Of a DNA stretch of 64,000 nt, positions 8,656-17,514 are shown piece by piece; the first letter of the stretch is position 1; each line of letters opens with the position of its first letter. Both the position numbers and the translations under genes were made by a program. The notes below the pieces were generated by a model. The model was not told where the DNA came from. It did no database searches and worked only from the letters and a program-made list of their open reading frames with translations. This stretch comes from Pseudotabrizicola sp051200875 (GTDB lineage Bacteria > Pseudomonadota > Alphaproteobacteria > Rhodobacterales > Rhodobacteraceae). The DNA is taken from NCBI RefSeq assembly GCF_051200875.1, contig NZ_CP195191.1:1860001-1924000 (forward strand), in the 5' to 3' direction.

Positions 8656-9710
8656 ATCTGATCGAACGGGCGGGCCTTCTGGCACTGCACCAGATGGACC
8701 CCGAGGCCGCACATGGCCTTTCGCTCCGCGCCTTGAACTCCGGGCTGGTTCCCCTGCCGGGGGTGATCAGCACGGCACGGCTTCAGACGACTGTCGCAGG
8801 CCTGACCCTTGCCAATCCGATTGGCCTTGCTGCGGGCTATGACAAGAATGCCACCGCCCTTGCGCCCCTCTCGCGGGCAGGATTTGGTTTTCTGGAGGTC
8901 GGGGCCGCAACGCCATTGCCGCAACCCGGCAACCCCAAACCGCGCCTTTTCCGCCTGACCGAAGATCGCGCCGCGATCAACCGCTTTGGTTTCAACAATG
9001 ACGGAATGCAGGCGATTGCCGCGCGTCTGGCCCAGCGCCCGCGCAGCCTACCAATTGGCCTGAACCTTGGTGCGAACAAGACCTCGCCCGACCGCTCGGC
9101 CGATTTCGCCCATGTGCTTGCCACCTGCGGCCCGCATGTCGATTTCGCGACCGTGAACGTGTCCAGCCCGAACACCGAAAAGCTGCGCGATCTTCAGGGC
9201 GCGGCGGCCTTGACCGCCCTCTTGGCGCGGGTGATGGAAACACGCGAAGGCCTGCCCAGCCGCATTCCCGTCTTCCTCAAGATTGCCCCCGATCTCTCGC
9301 CCGAGGAACTCGCGGAAATCGCCGAAGTTGCCGTGGCCAGCGGTCTGGATGCGATTATCGCCACCAACACCACGCTTTCCCGCGATGGTTTGAAAAGTGC
9401 ATCCCGTAACGAAATGGGCGGCCTTTCCGGCGCGCCATTGTTCGAAAAGTCCACCCGCGTCTTGGCACAACTGTCAAAGCTGACCGAAGGCCGGCTTCCC
9501 CTTATCGGTGTCGGCGGAATTTCCACGCCCGAACAGGCCTATCAGAAAATCCGCGCCGGGGCCTCTGCCATCCAGTTCTACACCGCCATGGTCTACGAAG
9601 GCATCGGTCTTGCCGGACGTCTGGCGCGGGGCCTTGATGCGCTTTTGGAACGCGACGGATTTGCCTCGGTGGCCGATGCCGTCGGCACCGGCCGGGCCGA
9701 GTGGCTGTAA
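8652..9710 (+). CDS. pyrD: Dihydroorotate dehydrogenase (quinone), class 2
   Basis: Oxidises dihydroorotate to orotate with electrons passed to the quinone pool, the fourth step of UMP synthesis. It is a membrane-attached FMN enzyme. The class-2 N-terminal helix (LIERAGLLALHQMDPEAAHG) is present. It is followed by the FMN barrel with the NPIGLAAGYDKN motif, the NVSSPNTEKLRDLQ box carrying the catalytic serine region, and ATNTTLSRDG. The C-terminal GVGGISTPEQAY phosphate-binding segment is also visible. The start is TTG at 8652, overlapping the DUF952 stop; an ATG at 8694 is less likely because it would remove the membrane-binding helix. The length of about 352 residues is typical. Confidence 0.92.
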   Translation: MNLIERAGLLALHQMDPEAAHGLSLRALNSGLVPLPGVISTARLQTTVAGLTLANPIGLAAGYDKNATALAPLSRAGFGFLEVGAATPLPQPGNPKPRLFRLTEDRAAINRFGFNNDGMQAIAARLAQRPRSLPIGLNLGANKTSPDRSADFAHVLATCGPHVDFATVNVSSPNTEKLRDLQGAAALTALLARVMETREGLPSRIPVFLKIAPDLSPEELAEIAEVAVASGLDAIIATNTTLSRDGLKSASRNEMGGLSGAPLFEKSTRVLAQLSKLTEGRLPLIGVGGISTPEQAYQKIRAGASAIQFYTAMVYEGIGLAGRLARGLDALLERDGFASVADAVGTGRAEWL

Positions 9711-10154
9711 TCACTCTAGCGGCGGGCCGGTAAAGGTCAGGTTATGCCGTGACGCGGATTCCACGACCGCAGGCATATCGGCCGGGATCGCGAACTGACC
9801 CTGCGCCATATCGGCAAAGAAACCTTCGAACCCGCCCGGAGTCAGTATGATCAGGTGACGGCATGGAACGTCGCTGATCACTCTGAACGTATGCTCTTTC
9901 CCTCTGGGGATGAAGGCAACCTCGCCGGGCCCCCGGATGAACTCTTCGCCTTCCATCCAGAACAAGCACCGACCCGTCAAAATCATCAACACCTCATCTT
10001 CCGCGTGGTGGATATGCCGGGGCGGGCCGCTGTTCACTGGCGACAGGCTGTCAACAATCGACATTGCTCCGCCCGTTTCTGCGGTTGAGAGGATCGTTTT
10101 GTAAAACGTGCCGTTCCAGCGCATCGCCTCAACGTCATTCGCAAAGTCTTTCAT
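9711..10154 (-). CDS. Cupin domain-containing protein
   Basis: A 147-residue single-domain cupin. The first metal-binding motif is GPPRHIHHAEDEVLMILTG (two His and a Glu) and the second is PRGKEHTFRV, so a mononuclear metal site is likely intact. It starts at an ATG with GGAGGGAAAG directly upstream. It is divergent from the LysR gene across 98 bases and converges with pyrD. Cupins of this type include small dioxygenases, isomerases and non-enzymatic sensors. The position beside a LysR gene and amine-handling genes suggests a role in the same pathway, which is inference. Confidence 0.82.
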   Translation of the reverse strand: MKDFANDVEAMRWNGTFYKTILSTAETGGAMSIVDSLSPVNSGPPRHIHHAEDEVLMILTGRCLFWMEGEEFIRGPGEVAFIPRGKEHTFRVISDVPCRHLIILTPGGFEGFFADMAQGQFAIPADMPAVVESASRHNLTFTGPPLE

Positions 10155-10211
10155 CTTTCCCTCCTTGGCACTTTTGATTTTCCTTGACCCAGATGATGCG
10201 GAAGCAAAGGC

Positions 10212-10251
10212 TATCGGTCAAAACGCATTCCTTGATAAAGGTTATCGGCCA
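10212..10251. promoter_or_regulatory. Direct repeat in the cupin/LysR divergent region, candidate regulator site
   Basis: Two copies of TATCGGYCA (10212-10220 and 10243-10251) lie 31 bases apart, about three helical turns, in the divergent interval between cupin and lysR. The second abuts the LysR start. Spacing of this kind is compatible with a LysR-type tetramer, but no binding evidence is available. Confidence 0.35.
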
Positions 10252-10252
10252 G

Positions 10253-11203
10253 ATGAATTTCGCGACCTTTGATCTCAACCTTCTGCGCGTCCTTGACGCC
10301 TTGCTCAGCGAAGGCAGCACGGTTCGCGCCGCAGAAAAGTTGAACCTTTCGCAATCCGCGGTCTCTGGCTCCTTGGCCCGCCTTCGGGACGCGCTGGGCG
10401 ACCAGCTTTTTGTGCGCCACGGAAATCGGCTGGTGCCGACAGATTTTGCCCAGCAGATCGCCCTGCCTCTGCACGCTGAACTGGATCGCATTCAGGCGCT
10501 TCTGGCACCCGCCCCTGTCTTTGATCCGGCCCTGGCCTCGGGCGTGTTCAGGATTTCCGCCACCGACTTTTTCGCCGAACTCCTGATGCCGCGCCTTGCT
10601 CAGGCTTTGCTGAACGAAGCCCCCGGCATCGTCGCCCAATTGGTCGATGTGACCCCTTCAAACTATCTCGACAGCCTTGAAGCGGAAGGGGCAGACCTTC
10701 TTTTGGTGCCCGACCGGCCCGCGCCCGCGTGGGCGGCAAAGAAAACGCTCTTTGCCTCCCCCTTCGTCATCATCGCACGCAGGGAAAACCCCCACCTCAC
10801 AGGCTTTACGGATGGCACGACCATGCCAATCGACCTGTTCTGCGAACTGGGCCATGTGCTGATGTCACCCGAAGGCAATCTGCGCGCCATGGGCGATTCC
10901 GCTTTGGAACGCATCGGGCGGAACAGACGTATCATGCTGACGGTGCCCGTCTTTTCCGGCGTCCTGCGTGCCGTCAGCGAATCCGATCTGATCGCTCTCG
11001 TTCCCCTGCAACTCGCCGAGCGTCTGGCAAAACAATATGGCCTAATCCATTTTCAGCCGCCGATGCAGATGCCCGCTCCCCAAATCTGCGCCTATTGGCA
11101 CGCCCGCCAAACGAAAAGCCCGCAACACGAATTCTTGCGAAAGCTCATCTTCTCGATCCTGTCCGACTTGGCTGCGCCGCCCGCCCCCCCAATTGCGCCA
11201 TAA
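10253..11203 (+). CDS. LysR family transcriptional regulator
   Basis: A NodD/SyrM-like LysR regulator of 316 residues. The N-terminal winged helix-turn-helix (residues 1-62) starts FATFDLNLLRVLDALL and contains the recognition segment LNLSQSAVSGSLARLRD. The rest is a periplasmic-binding-like effector domain. The start at 10253 gives the canonical LysR N-terminus. It is divergent from the cupin gene and followed, after 77 bases, by the aminotransferase and glutamine-synthetase-like genes. It is therefore the likely regulator of one or both transcripts; the effector is unknown. Confidence 0.88.
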   Translation: MNFATFDLNLLRVLDALLSEGSTVRAAEKLNLSQSAVSGSLARLRDALGDQLFVRHGNRLVPTDFAQQIALPLHAELDRIQALLAPAPVFDPALASGVFRISATDFFAELLMPRLAQALLNEAPGIVAQLVDVTPSNYLDSLEAEGADLLLVPDRPAPAWAAKKTLFASPFVIIARRENPHLTGFTDGTTMPIDLFCELGHVLMSPEGNLRAMGDSALERIGRNRRIMLTVPVFSGVLRAVSESDLIALVPLQLAERLAKQYGLIHFQPPMQMPAPQICAYWHARQTKSPQHEFLRKLIFSILSDLAAPPAPPIAP

Positions 11204-11280
11204 CGCTGGCCAAGCCAAAAAGCTCCCGCTTGAATTTGATCAAATTACAAGCGATAAGCAGTCAACCGATGAGGCTTCCC

Positions 11281-12663
11281 ATGACCGACTCTCAGATTGC
11301 AGGCATAAACGCAGACCGGCTTCGCAAATTCGCGGCCAAAGAGGCCAAACGCTACAGCGAGTCACGCCCCCTTGCCGCGAAAGCCTTGGCAAAGGGCGCG
11401 GGAGCCTTTCTGAATGGCGTACCCATGCATTGGATGCGCGACTGGCCGATGCCCTATCTGCCCTTGGTCGCACGCGCCAAAGGGTCAAAGATCAAGGACA
11501 TCGACGGCAACGAACTGGATGATTTCTGCCTTGGCGACACTGGCAGCATGTTCGGCCATTCGCCCGCCCCCGTCGCACAGGCCATCCGCAAACAGGCCCG
11601 TCGCGGTCTGACCTACATGCTGCCAACCGAGGCCGCCCTTCAGGCGGGCGCGCTGCTTTGCGAACGGTTCGGCAATTTCAAATGGCAGATCGCAACCACC
11701 GCAACAGACGCCAACCGCTTTGCCCTGCGCGTCGCGCGGGCGGTGACAGGCAAGCCAAAGGTTCTGGTCTTCAACGGCTGCTACCACGGCACTTTGGATG
11801 ACACGATGGTTGAACTGGTGCAGGGAAAACCCGCCAATCGACCGGGGTTGATCGGTCAGGTCCAAGATCTGACCCGCGCCGCCACAGTGGCCGAATTCAA
11901 CGATCTTGCAGGCGTCGAAGCCCTTCTCAAAAAGGGGGACGTCGCGGCCATCCTGACCGAACCCGTGATGACCAATTCCTGCATGGTGCTGCCGCAGGCC
12001 GGTTTCCATGACGGTCTGCGCCAGTTGACCCGGAAATACGGCGCCCTGCTCATCATCGACGAAACCCACACGATCTCCTCTGGCCTTGGCGGCTATACCC
12101 GCGTGCATTCGCTTTCGCCCGATATGTTTGTCGTCGGCAAATGCGTGGCTGGCGGCATGCCGACCGCGGTCTGGGGGATGACGGACGAGGTCGCCGCGCG
12201 CTTCAACGCCTATGACGCAAAGCGGCCATCGGGCCATTCCGGCATGGGAACCACGCTTTCGGCCAACCCGATGCAATTCGCCTGCCTGACCGCGACCTTG
12301 GCCGAGGTCATGACGCCCGAAAATTACGCGCATATGGAAAAGGGCGCGGAACGGCTTTCGGCAGGGCTTGCCAAGGCCATCGAAAAGCATGGCGCGCCTT
12401 GGCATGTCGTGCGTGTCGGTGCGCGCGTCGAATTCATCTGCGCCCCCGGCCCCCTCAAAAGCGGCACCGAAGCCGCTGATGCCCACCAGCCCGAGGTCGA
12501 AGCCGCGCTTCATACTGCGCTTTTGAACCGTGGCAGCCTTATTGCGCCCTTCCACAACATGATGCTGATCAGCCCGGTCACCAAATCCCGCCAGATTGAC
12601 CGCCTGATCGCCTCCTTCGACGAAATTCTGGGTGATCTATTCGCCCCCGCCAACAAGAACTGA
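11281..12663 (+). CDS. Class-III aminotransferase, glutamate-1-semialdehyde aminomutase-like
   Basis: A PLP enzyme of 460 residues in the class-III family. Visible motifs are the PLP phosphate-binding region around TTATDANRFALRVARAV, the CYHGTLDDT segment, the pyridine-nitrogen Asp in LLIIDETHT and the Schiff-base Lys in VVGKCVAGG. GAGG 6 bases before the ATG at 11281 favours this start over the ATG at 11269. The long N-terminal region and the absence of heme genes nearby argue against being HemL itself. With the glutamine-synthetase-like gene 7 bases downstream it probably transaminates an amine or amino acid that is then, or first, gamma-glutamylated. Substrate unknown. Confidence 0.82.
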   Translation: MTDSQIAGINADRLRKFAAKEAKRYSESRPLAAKALAKGAGAFLNGVPMHWMRDWPMPYLPLVARAKGSKIKDIDGNELDDFCLGDTGSMFGHSPAPVAQAIRKQARRGLTYMLPTEAALQAGALLCERFGNFKWQIATTATDANRFALRVARAVTGKPKVLVFNGCYHGTLDDTMVELVQGKPANRPGLIGQVQDLTRAATVAEFNDLAGVEALLKKGDVAAILTEPVMTNSCMVLPQAGFHDGLRQLTRKYGALLIIDETHTISSGLGGYTRVHSLSPDMFVVGKCVAGGMPTAVWGMTDEVAARFNAYDAKRPSGHSGMGTTLSANPMQFACLTATLAEVMTPENYAHMEKGAERLSAGLAKAIEKHGAPWHVVRVGARVEFICAPGPLKSGTEAADAHQPEVEAALHTALLNRGSLIAPFHNMMLISPVTKSRQIDRLIASFDEILGDLFAPANKN

Positions 12664-12670
12664 GACAGCC

Positions 12671-14062
12671 ATGACCTTGACCAGCCCTTCGGGGTCTTCC
12701 GTCACTGAAGCCGAAAACTTCCTCGCTGCAAACCCCGATGTCGAAGCCTTCGACATCATCCTGCATGACGCCAATGGCATCGGACGTGGCAAGATCATTC
12801 GCCGGCACGAACTGTTGTCCTTCTACAAGAATGGCCGCCACCTGCCAATTTCCATCCTTGGCCTCGATATCTGCGGCGAAGACGTGCACGAAACCGGCCT
12901 GATCTGGGATCAGGGCGACGGCGATCTGCGGGCATGGCCCATCCCGGGCACGCTCAAGCGGTTGCACAACACCAATCCGCCGCGCGGCGAAGTCTTCATG
13001 TCGATGTATGAACTCGACGGCGCCAAGATGACCTCCGATCCCCGCCACGCCTTGCAGCGGCAGGTGGACGGCTTGGCTGCGGAAGGGCTTTACCCCGCAG
13101 GCGCCTTCGAACTGGAATTCTTCCTGCTGGCCAATGACCGCGATGGCAATGGGCGCGTGCAGCCCGCCCGCGACGTGCTGGACGGACGCAAATCAGCCAA
13201 GACCGAGGTCTATTCCGTCGACCACCTGCACGGAATGCTGCCCTTGTTTTCCGACATCTACAAAGGGGCGGAACTTGCGGGCATCACCGCCGAGACGATG
13301 ATCTCGGAATATGCGCCGGGCCAGTATGAACTGACGCTCCACTACCGAACCGATGTGATGCAGGCCGCAGACGACCTGATGCGGCTCAAGCGTATTGTCC
13401 GCGCACAGGCCCGCGCCCATGGCGTCACAGCCTGCTTCATGGCCAAGCCGAATGAAGATTACGCAGGCTCGGGCATGCATTTCCACGTCTCGATGATGGA
13501 CAAGTCCGGCACGAACGTCTTTGTCGAAGCAACCGAAGGCCAGTGGAACGAAACGATCCTGCACGCCCTTGGCGGACTTCGCGCCACGATGGGGGAATCG
13601 ATGCTGGTCTTTGCACCCCACGCGAATTCATGGCGCCGCTTCGCCAGCCAAAGCTACGCCCCCGTCAGCCCGACATGGGGCGTCAACAACCGCTCGGTTG
13701 CCCTGCGTATCCCCGCAGGCGATATCCGCGCCCGGCGGATCGAACACCGTCCCGCGGGCGTCGATGCCAACCCCTATCTGGTCGCAGCCACGGTCCTTGC
13801 CGGCATCCGCCACGGGCTGAAACATAAAATCGACCCCGGCCCGGAAACCACAGGAAACGGCTATGCGGGCGGCGAAGATGCCCCGGTCATCCCGGATGAC
13901 TGGCGTTCGGCAATCTCGGCCGCCAAGCAGTCAGACTTCCTGAAAGACGCCCTTGGCGAAGACATGCACCGCACCTTCACGGCCATCAAAGCCGCCGAAT
14001 ACGCCCGCGTCATGCGCACGGTGTCCGAGGTCGATTACGACCTGTATCTGCACACAGTGTAA
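12671..14062 (+). CDS. Glutamine synthetase family protein (gamma-glutamylpolyamine synthetase-like)
   Basis: A glutamine synthetase fold of about 463 residues, resembling PuuA-type ligases that join glutamate to an amine. The N-terminal beta-grasp domain includes DANGIGRGKIIRRHE. The catalytic domain shows the metal ligand region GAFELEFFLL, the ATP-binding SGMHFHVSM motif, the NNRSVALRIP motif and RRIEHRPAGVDANPYLVAA. It lacks the adenylylation loop tyrosine context of GlnA. It follows the aminotransferase by 7 bases and is probably cotranscribed. The locus suggests use of putrescine or a related amine as nitrogen source, which is inference from family and context. Confidence 0.85.
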   Translation: MTLTSPSGSSVTEAENFLAANPDVEAFDIILHDANGIGRGKIIRRHELLSFYKNGRHLPISILGLDICGEDVHETGLIWDQGDGDLRAWPIPGTLKRLHNTNPPRGEVFMSMYELDGAKMTSDPRHALQRQVDGLAAEGLYPAGAFELEFFLLANDRDGNGRVQPARDVLDGRKSAKTEVYSVDHLHGMLPLFSDIYKGAELAGITAETMISEYAPGQYELTLHYRTDVMQAADDLMRLKRIVRAQARAHGVTACFMAKPNEDYAGSGMHFHVSMMDKSGTNVFVEATEGQWNETILHALGGLRATMGESMLVFAPHANSWRRFASQSYAPVSPTWGVNNRSVALRIPAGDIRARRIEHRPAGVDANPYLVAATVLAGIRHGLKHKIDPGPETTGNGYAGGEDAPVIPDDWRSAISAAKQSDFLKDALGEDMHRTFTAIKAAEYARVMRTVSEVDYDLYLHTV

Positions 14063-14088
14063 AACCGGCCTTCCGTCGCGCGGGTGGC

Positions 14089-14712
14089 CTATTGCTCGCG
14101 CGATGGAACGTCCAAACCGGCATCGCGGGCAATCATCGCAGCATGCGTGCGGTTCTTTGCGCCCAATTTGCGGCTCAGGGTTTTGACATGCAGCTTGATG
14201 GTCACTTCCTGCACGTCCAGATCACGCCCGATTTCCTTGTTGGACTTGCCTTCGCAAATCCCCCTCAAGACATCCATTTCCCGCCGCGTCAGCTCTTCCA
14301 GAATTGCGGCCAGTGTTGGCGCCTCATCCAGCATTGCAAGGGGGGCAAACCTCTCGCCTTCGGCCATCAGTTTGACTGCCGCGATCAACGCCTGAACCCC
14401 CAAGGTTTTCGGCACGAATCCAATCGCACCACGCGCTAGGGCTTCTTCGGCAAGGTCTCGGCGTGTCGTGCCGGAAATCAGCGCTATAGGGGTTGAAGGG
14501 GCATGCTCCCGGGTACGATCCAGACCTTCCAGCCCATTCATTCCCGGCATCCGATAGTCCAACAGAACAAGGTCGAACTTGCCATCTCCCAGCCGCGCGA
14601 TGACCTCGTCTAAATCCGCAGCGGGAACGACTGTCACACCGCCTTCAGCGGAGACCATCGCCGAAATGCTCTCGCGAAAGAGATCATGATCATCTGCAAG
14701 CAACATGCGCAC
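14089..14712 (-). CDS. Response regulator, NarL/FixJ type with LuxR output domain
   Basis: A two-domain DNA-binding response regulator. The receiver domain begins VRMLLADDHDLFRES (the acidic pocket is the DD pair), and the phosphorylated Asp is in LVLLDYRMPGMNG. The Lys of the active site is in GFVPKTLG. The C-terminal LuxR helix-turn-helix reads LTRREMDVLRGICEGKSNKE and ends with the HAAMIARDAG helix. I placed the start at the GTG at 14712; the ATG at 14706 is equally possible, and the longest reading from 14754 adds residues not expected for the family. It is divergent from the hybrid kinase across about 80 bases, suggesting a pair. Confidence 0.88.
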   Translation of the reverse strand: MRMLLADDHDLFRESISAMVSAEGGVTVVPAADLDEVIARLGDGKFDLVLLDYRMPGMNGLEGLDRTREHAPSTPIALISGTTRRDLAEEALARGAIGFVPKTLGVQALIAAVKLMAEGERFAPLAMLDEAPTLAAILEELTRREMDVLRGICEGKSNKEIGRDLDVQEVTIKLHVKTLSRKLGAKNRTHAAMIARDAGLDVPSREQ

Positions 14713-14791
14713 GGGATTCAAGTACCTTTCCTTGCCAATCACAAGACTAAGCAAGATAATTCAAAGGGGCCATAGGCTATAGGCGGTATCA

Positions 14792-17422
14792 ATGACGATT
14801 CCGGATGGGTCGACCAGCAGATTTTTGTTCGATCCATCGCCAAAAGGATCAAATCGGCGCATAAGCAGACGATTCACTTGGCGCTTCGTCGCCGTCGCCG
14901 TCGCGGTCGTGGGTCTTCTTGCGCTCATCGGTTTTCTATCTGCGGACGTAAAAACAGTCTTAAACAAACTGAAAATCGCAGAAGCGGACAAAGGTCAGTG
15001 GGCCATAAATCAATCTGAGGTCGAGGTTCTTCAGCTACGCTTGGCCGTCGAACATGCGCTTGGCCACCCCAATGACAGACGCGCCCTTGCCGAAGTTCGG
15101 CGCTGGTTTGATGTGGCCTACTCTCGCTTCCAAGTCCTGAACACGAGCCAAGTTTACGCCTCCGTCATTGATCTGCCCCCGAATCAAGAGCGGATCGACC
15201 GAATTCAAGATCTCTTGAACCAAAGCATTCCCGATATCGACGCCAACGATAGTGCCCTCGCCGAAGCCTTGCCCCGTCTGGAAGTGATGGCCAGCGATGT
15301 CCATGCAGCAGCCCGCGATCTGGTGCTGACCGCGCATAAAAACCTTTCGCAAACAACCGACCAGAACAGCGGTCAGATGGAAAGGACGCTGATAAGCATC
15401 GCCGTGGCGTCAACAACCCTGATGATCGTCCTGATCATCCTGTCCGTGATGCTGGCCCATCTTTATCGGCTGACCAGCAAGCAGGCCGAAATCAACCAGA
15501 TCACCGGCACCCGCCTCCAGATGACCATCGCGAACTCTCCTGATGCGATCATCGTGACCAACAGGGGCGGCTGGGCTGTCGAATTCAATCCGGCGGCAGA
15601 GGCCATGTTTGGCCTGCACCGTGAGAATGTCATCAACAGCCAGATAATCCCCCTGATCTTTGCAAGCGACGACGTCGCTGCCTACCAACAACAGATTTCG
15701 GCCGCCTTGGCAAAATCCGTCAGCAGCGGGCCCCAGCGATTTGAACTGGTGGCCAAACGCCGCGACGGATCATCCTTTCCAATCGAAGTCTCGCTCGCCA
15801 GCCGAAATCTGGTCAAAGGCGCTCTGATCGTGGCCTTCATCCGCGACATCACGAACCGCAAATCAAATGAAGCCGCGCTGAACGAGGCCTTGGTCAAGGC
15901 GCGGGCGGGCGAAAAGGCAAAGGCAGATTTCCTTGCCGTGATGAGCCACGAGATGCGGACCCCATTGAATGGCCTTCTTGGCTCGGCCGATCTTCTTCGC
16001 AGCACAACACTCAGCAACGAACAGACAAAACTCCTCTCCGTCATTGAAACCTCGGGCAACCTTCTGCTTGGCCATGTCAACTCGGTGCTCGACATTGCCC
16101 GCGCCGAGGCGGGCGAAATTCGCCTGATCGACGAGCCCTTCGATCTGGATCGCCTGATTGCCGATTGCATCGACAACCAGCACGGGCTGGCGCAAAAAAA
16201 CGGAACAACCCTTCGCCATATCCCTTTGACCGGAGATTTCGGTCTGGTCCGGGGCGACGCATTGCGCTTGCAGCAAATTCTGCTGAACCTGATCGGGAAC
16301 GCCGTCAAGTTCACCCACAACGGCTCCATCACACTGGAAACAGAACGGATCGCGCCAAAGGCCGCACATGGGCGCCCCGGAATTGTCGAGTTCCGGGTGA
16401 TCGACACAGGCATCGGGATTGCCGAGCCAGATCTTGACCGGATCTTCGAGGACTTCGAAACCCTCGACTCCAGTTACGGGCGCAAGGCTGGTGGCACCGG
16501 CCTTGGCCTCGGCATTGCACGGCGTCTGACCAAGGTCATGGCAGGAACGATCGGCGTCGAAAGCGAGTTGGGCGAGGGCAGCGTTTTCTGGATCCGCGTG
16601 CCGCTGCGCCCCGCGCAAGTGAAACTTGCGGCCGTCCCGTCCCCAGAAAAAGACAGCCCGGCGGTCGATGCCCCCAAAGCCTCAGGTCTTGATATCCTCA
16701 TCATTGAAGACAATGATATCAACCGCTTCTTGTTGCGCCGCTTCCTCGAAGAGGCCGGCCACAAGGTGACGGAAACGATTGATGGCGTCGAAGGTCTGCA
16801 TGCCGCCGAAACCAATTATTACGATGTGATCTTGACCGACATCTCCATGCCGCGCATGGATGGGGTAGAAACGACGCGTCGCATTCGCGCAGGAAGCGGC
16901 CCATCGGCGCGGTCACGGATCATCGCGTTGACGGCTCACGCACTTCCCGCCGAGTTGTCTCGCTTTGCAGAAGTGGGCATGAATGCCTGCCTGACCAAAC
17001 CTATAAGCCGTGAGGTGCTCATGTCGCATGTTAATGGGACCGCGAACCCAGATAGTGAACCAGCCGCGCCCGGCAGCCAGCCTCTGCTGGATCCGGCACC
17101 GCTTCAGGAACTGGTCGATGAACTGGGCGCTGACCTGATGCACAGCTTGGCATCGCGCTTGATTGCAGAAGCCGATACCACAGTGGCGGCCTTGGTCGCC
17201 TTTGAAACTGCCACGGCAGAAATGGCCCGTCAGGCCCACCAATTGGCGGGCGGCTGCGCAACCTTTGGCACCAAGCGCCTTCGCGAAGTCCTGGCCACCA
17301 TCGAAAACAACATAAAGCGCGATGATGGTGACGGCGCACTTGCCGCCGCTGCAAGCCTCCCCGATCTTTGGTCCAAAACGCGCTCCGCGCTTCAGGCCGA
17401 ACTCACGCGGCTGGCCTCCTAG
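14792..17422 (+). CDS. Hybrid sensor histidine kinase with PAS, receiver and HPt domains
   Basis: An 876-residue membrane phosphorelay kinase. A first transmembrane helix (about 29-50) and a second (about 204-228) flank a periplasmic sensor of about 150 residues. A PAS domain (about 240-365) follows, with the NSPDAIIVTNRGG segment. The HisKA domain has phospho-acceptor His386 in SHEMRTPLNG, and the ATPase domain has the N box LIGNAVKF and G boxes DTGIGI and GGTGLGLGIA. The attached receiver carries Asp683 in LTDISMPRMDG. The C-terminal HPt has His816 in RQAHQLAGG. All four phospho-sites appear intact, so a full His-Asp-His relay to an external regulator is expected. The divergent LuxR-type regulator is the natural partner; the signal is unknown. 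Confidence 0.92.
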   Translation: MTIPDGSTSRFLFDPSPKGSNRRISRRFTWRFVAVAVAVVGLLALIGFLSADVKTVLNKLKIAEADKGQWAINQSEVEVLQLRLAVEHALGHPNDRRALAEVRRWFDVAYSRFQVLNTSQVYASVIDLPPNQERIDRIQDLLNQSIPDIDANDSALAEALPRLEVMASDVHAAARDLVLTAHKNLSQTTDQNSGQMERTLISIAVASTTLMIVLIILSVMLAHLYRLTSKQAEINQITGTRLQMTIANSPDAIIVTNRGGWAVEFNPAAEAMFGLHRENVINSQIIPLIFASDDVAAYQQQISAALAKSVSSGPQRFELVAKRRDGSSFPIEVSLASRNLVKGALIVAFIRDITNRKSNEAALNEALVKARAGEKAKADFLAVMSHEMRTPLNGLLGSADLLRSTTLSNEQTKLLSVIETSGNLLLGHVNSVLDIARAEAGEIRLIDEPFDLDRLIADCIDNQHGLAQKNGTTLRHIPLTGDFGLVRGDALRLQQILLNLIGNAVKFTHNGSITLETERIAPKAAHGRPGIVEFRVIDTGIGIAEPDLDRIFEDFETLDSSYGRKAGGTGLGLGIARRLTKVMAGTIGVESELGEGSVFWIRVPLRPAQVKLAAVPSPEKDSPAVDAPKASGLDILIIEDNDINRFLLRRFLEEAGHKVTETIDGVEGLHAAETNYYDVILTDISMPRMDGVETTRRIRAGSGPSARSRIIALTAHALPAELSRFAEVGMNACLTKPISREVLMSHVNGTANPDSEPAAPGSQPLLDPAPLQELVDELGADLMHSLASRLIAEADTTVAALVAFETATAEMARQAHQLAGGCATFGTKRLREVLATIENNIKRDDGDGALAAAASLPDLWSKTRSALQAELTRLAS

Positions 17423-17514
17423 GGCGCATTGATCTTTCCCTGAACGTGGCAAAACCGAACTGCGCGCCGCACGACCGATGATCGCCGGTGCGCGCACGTC
17501 GATCCATGCCAACC

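Noticed and set aside
11281..12663. Assignment as hemL (glutamate-1-semialdehyde aminomutase)
   Set aside because: The context is an amine-handling locus and the protein has a long N-terminal extension not typical of HemL.
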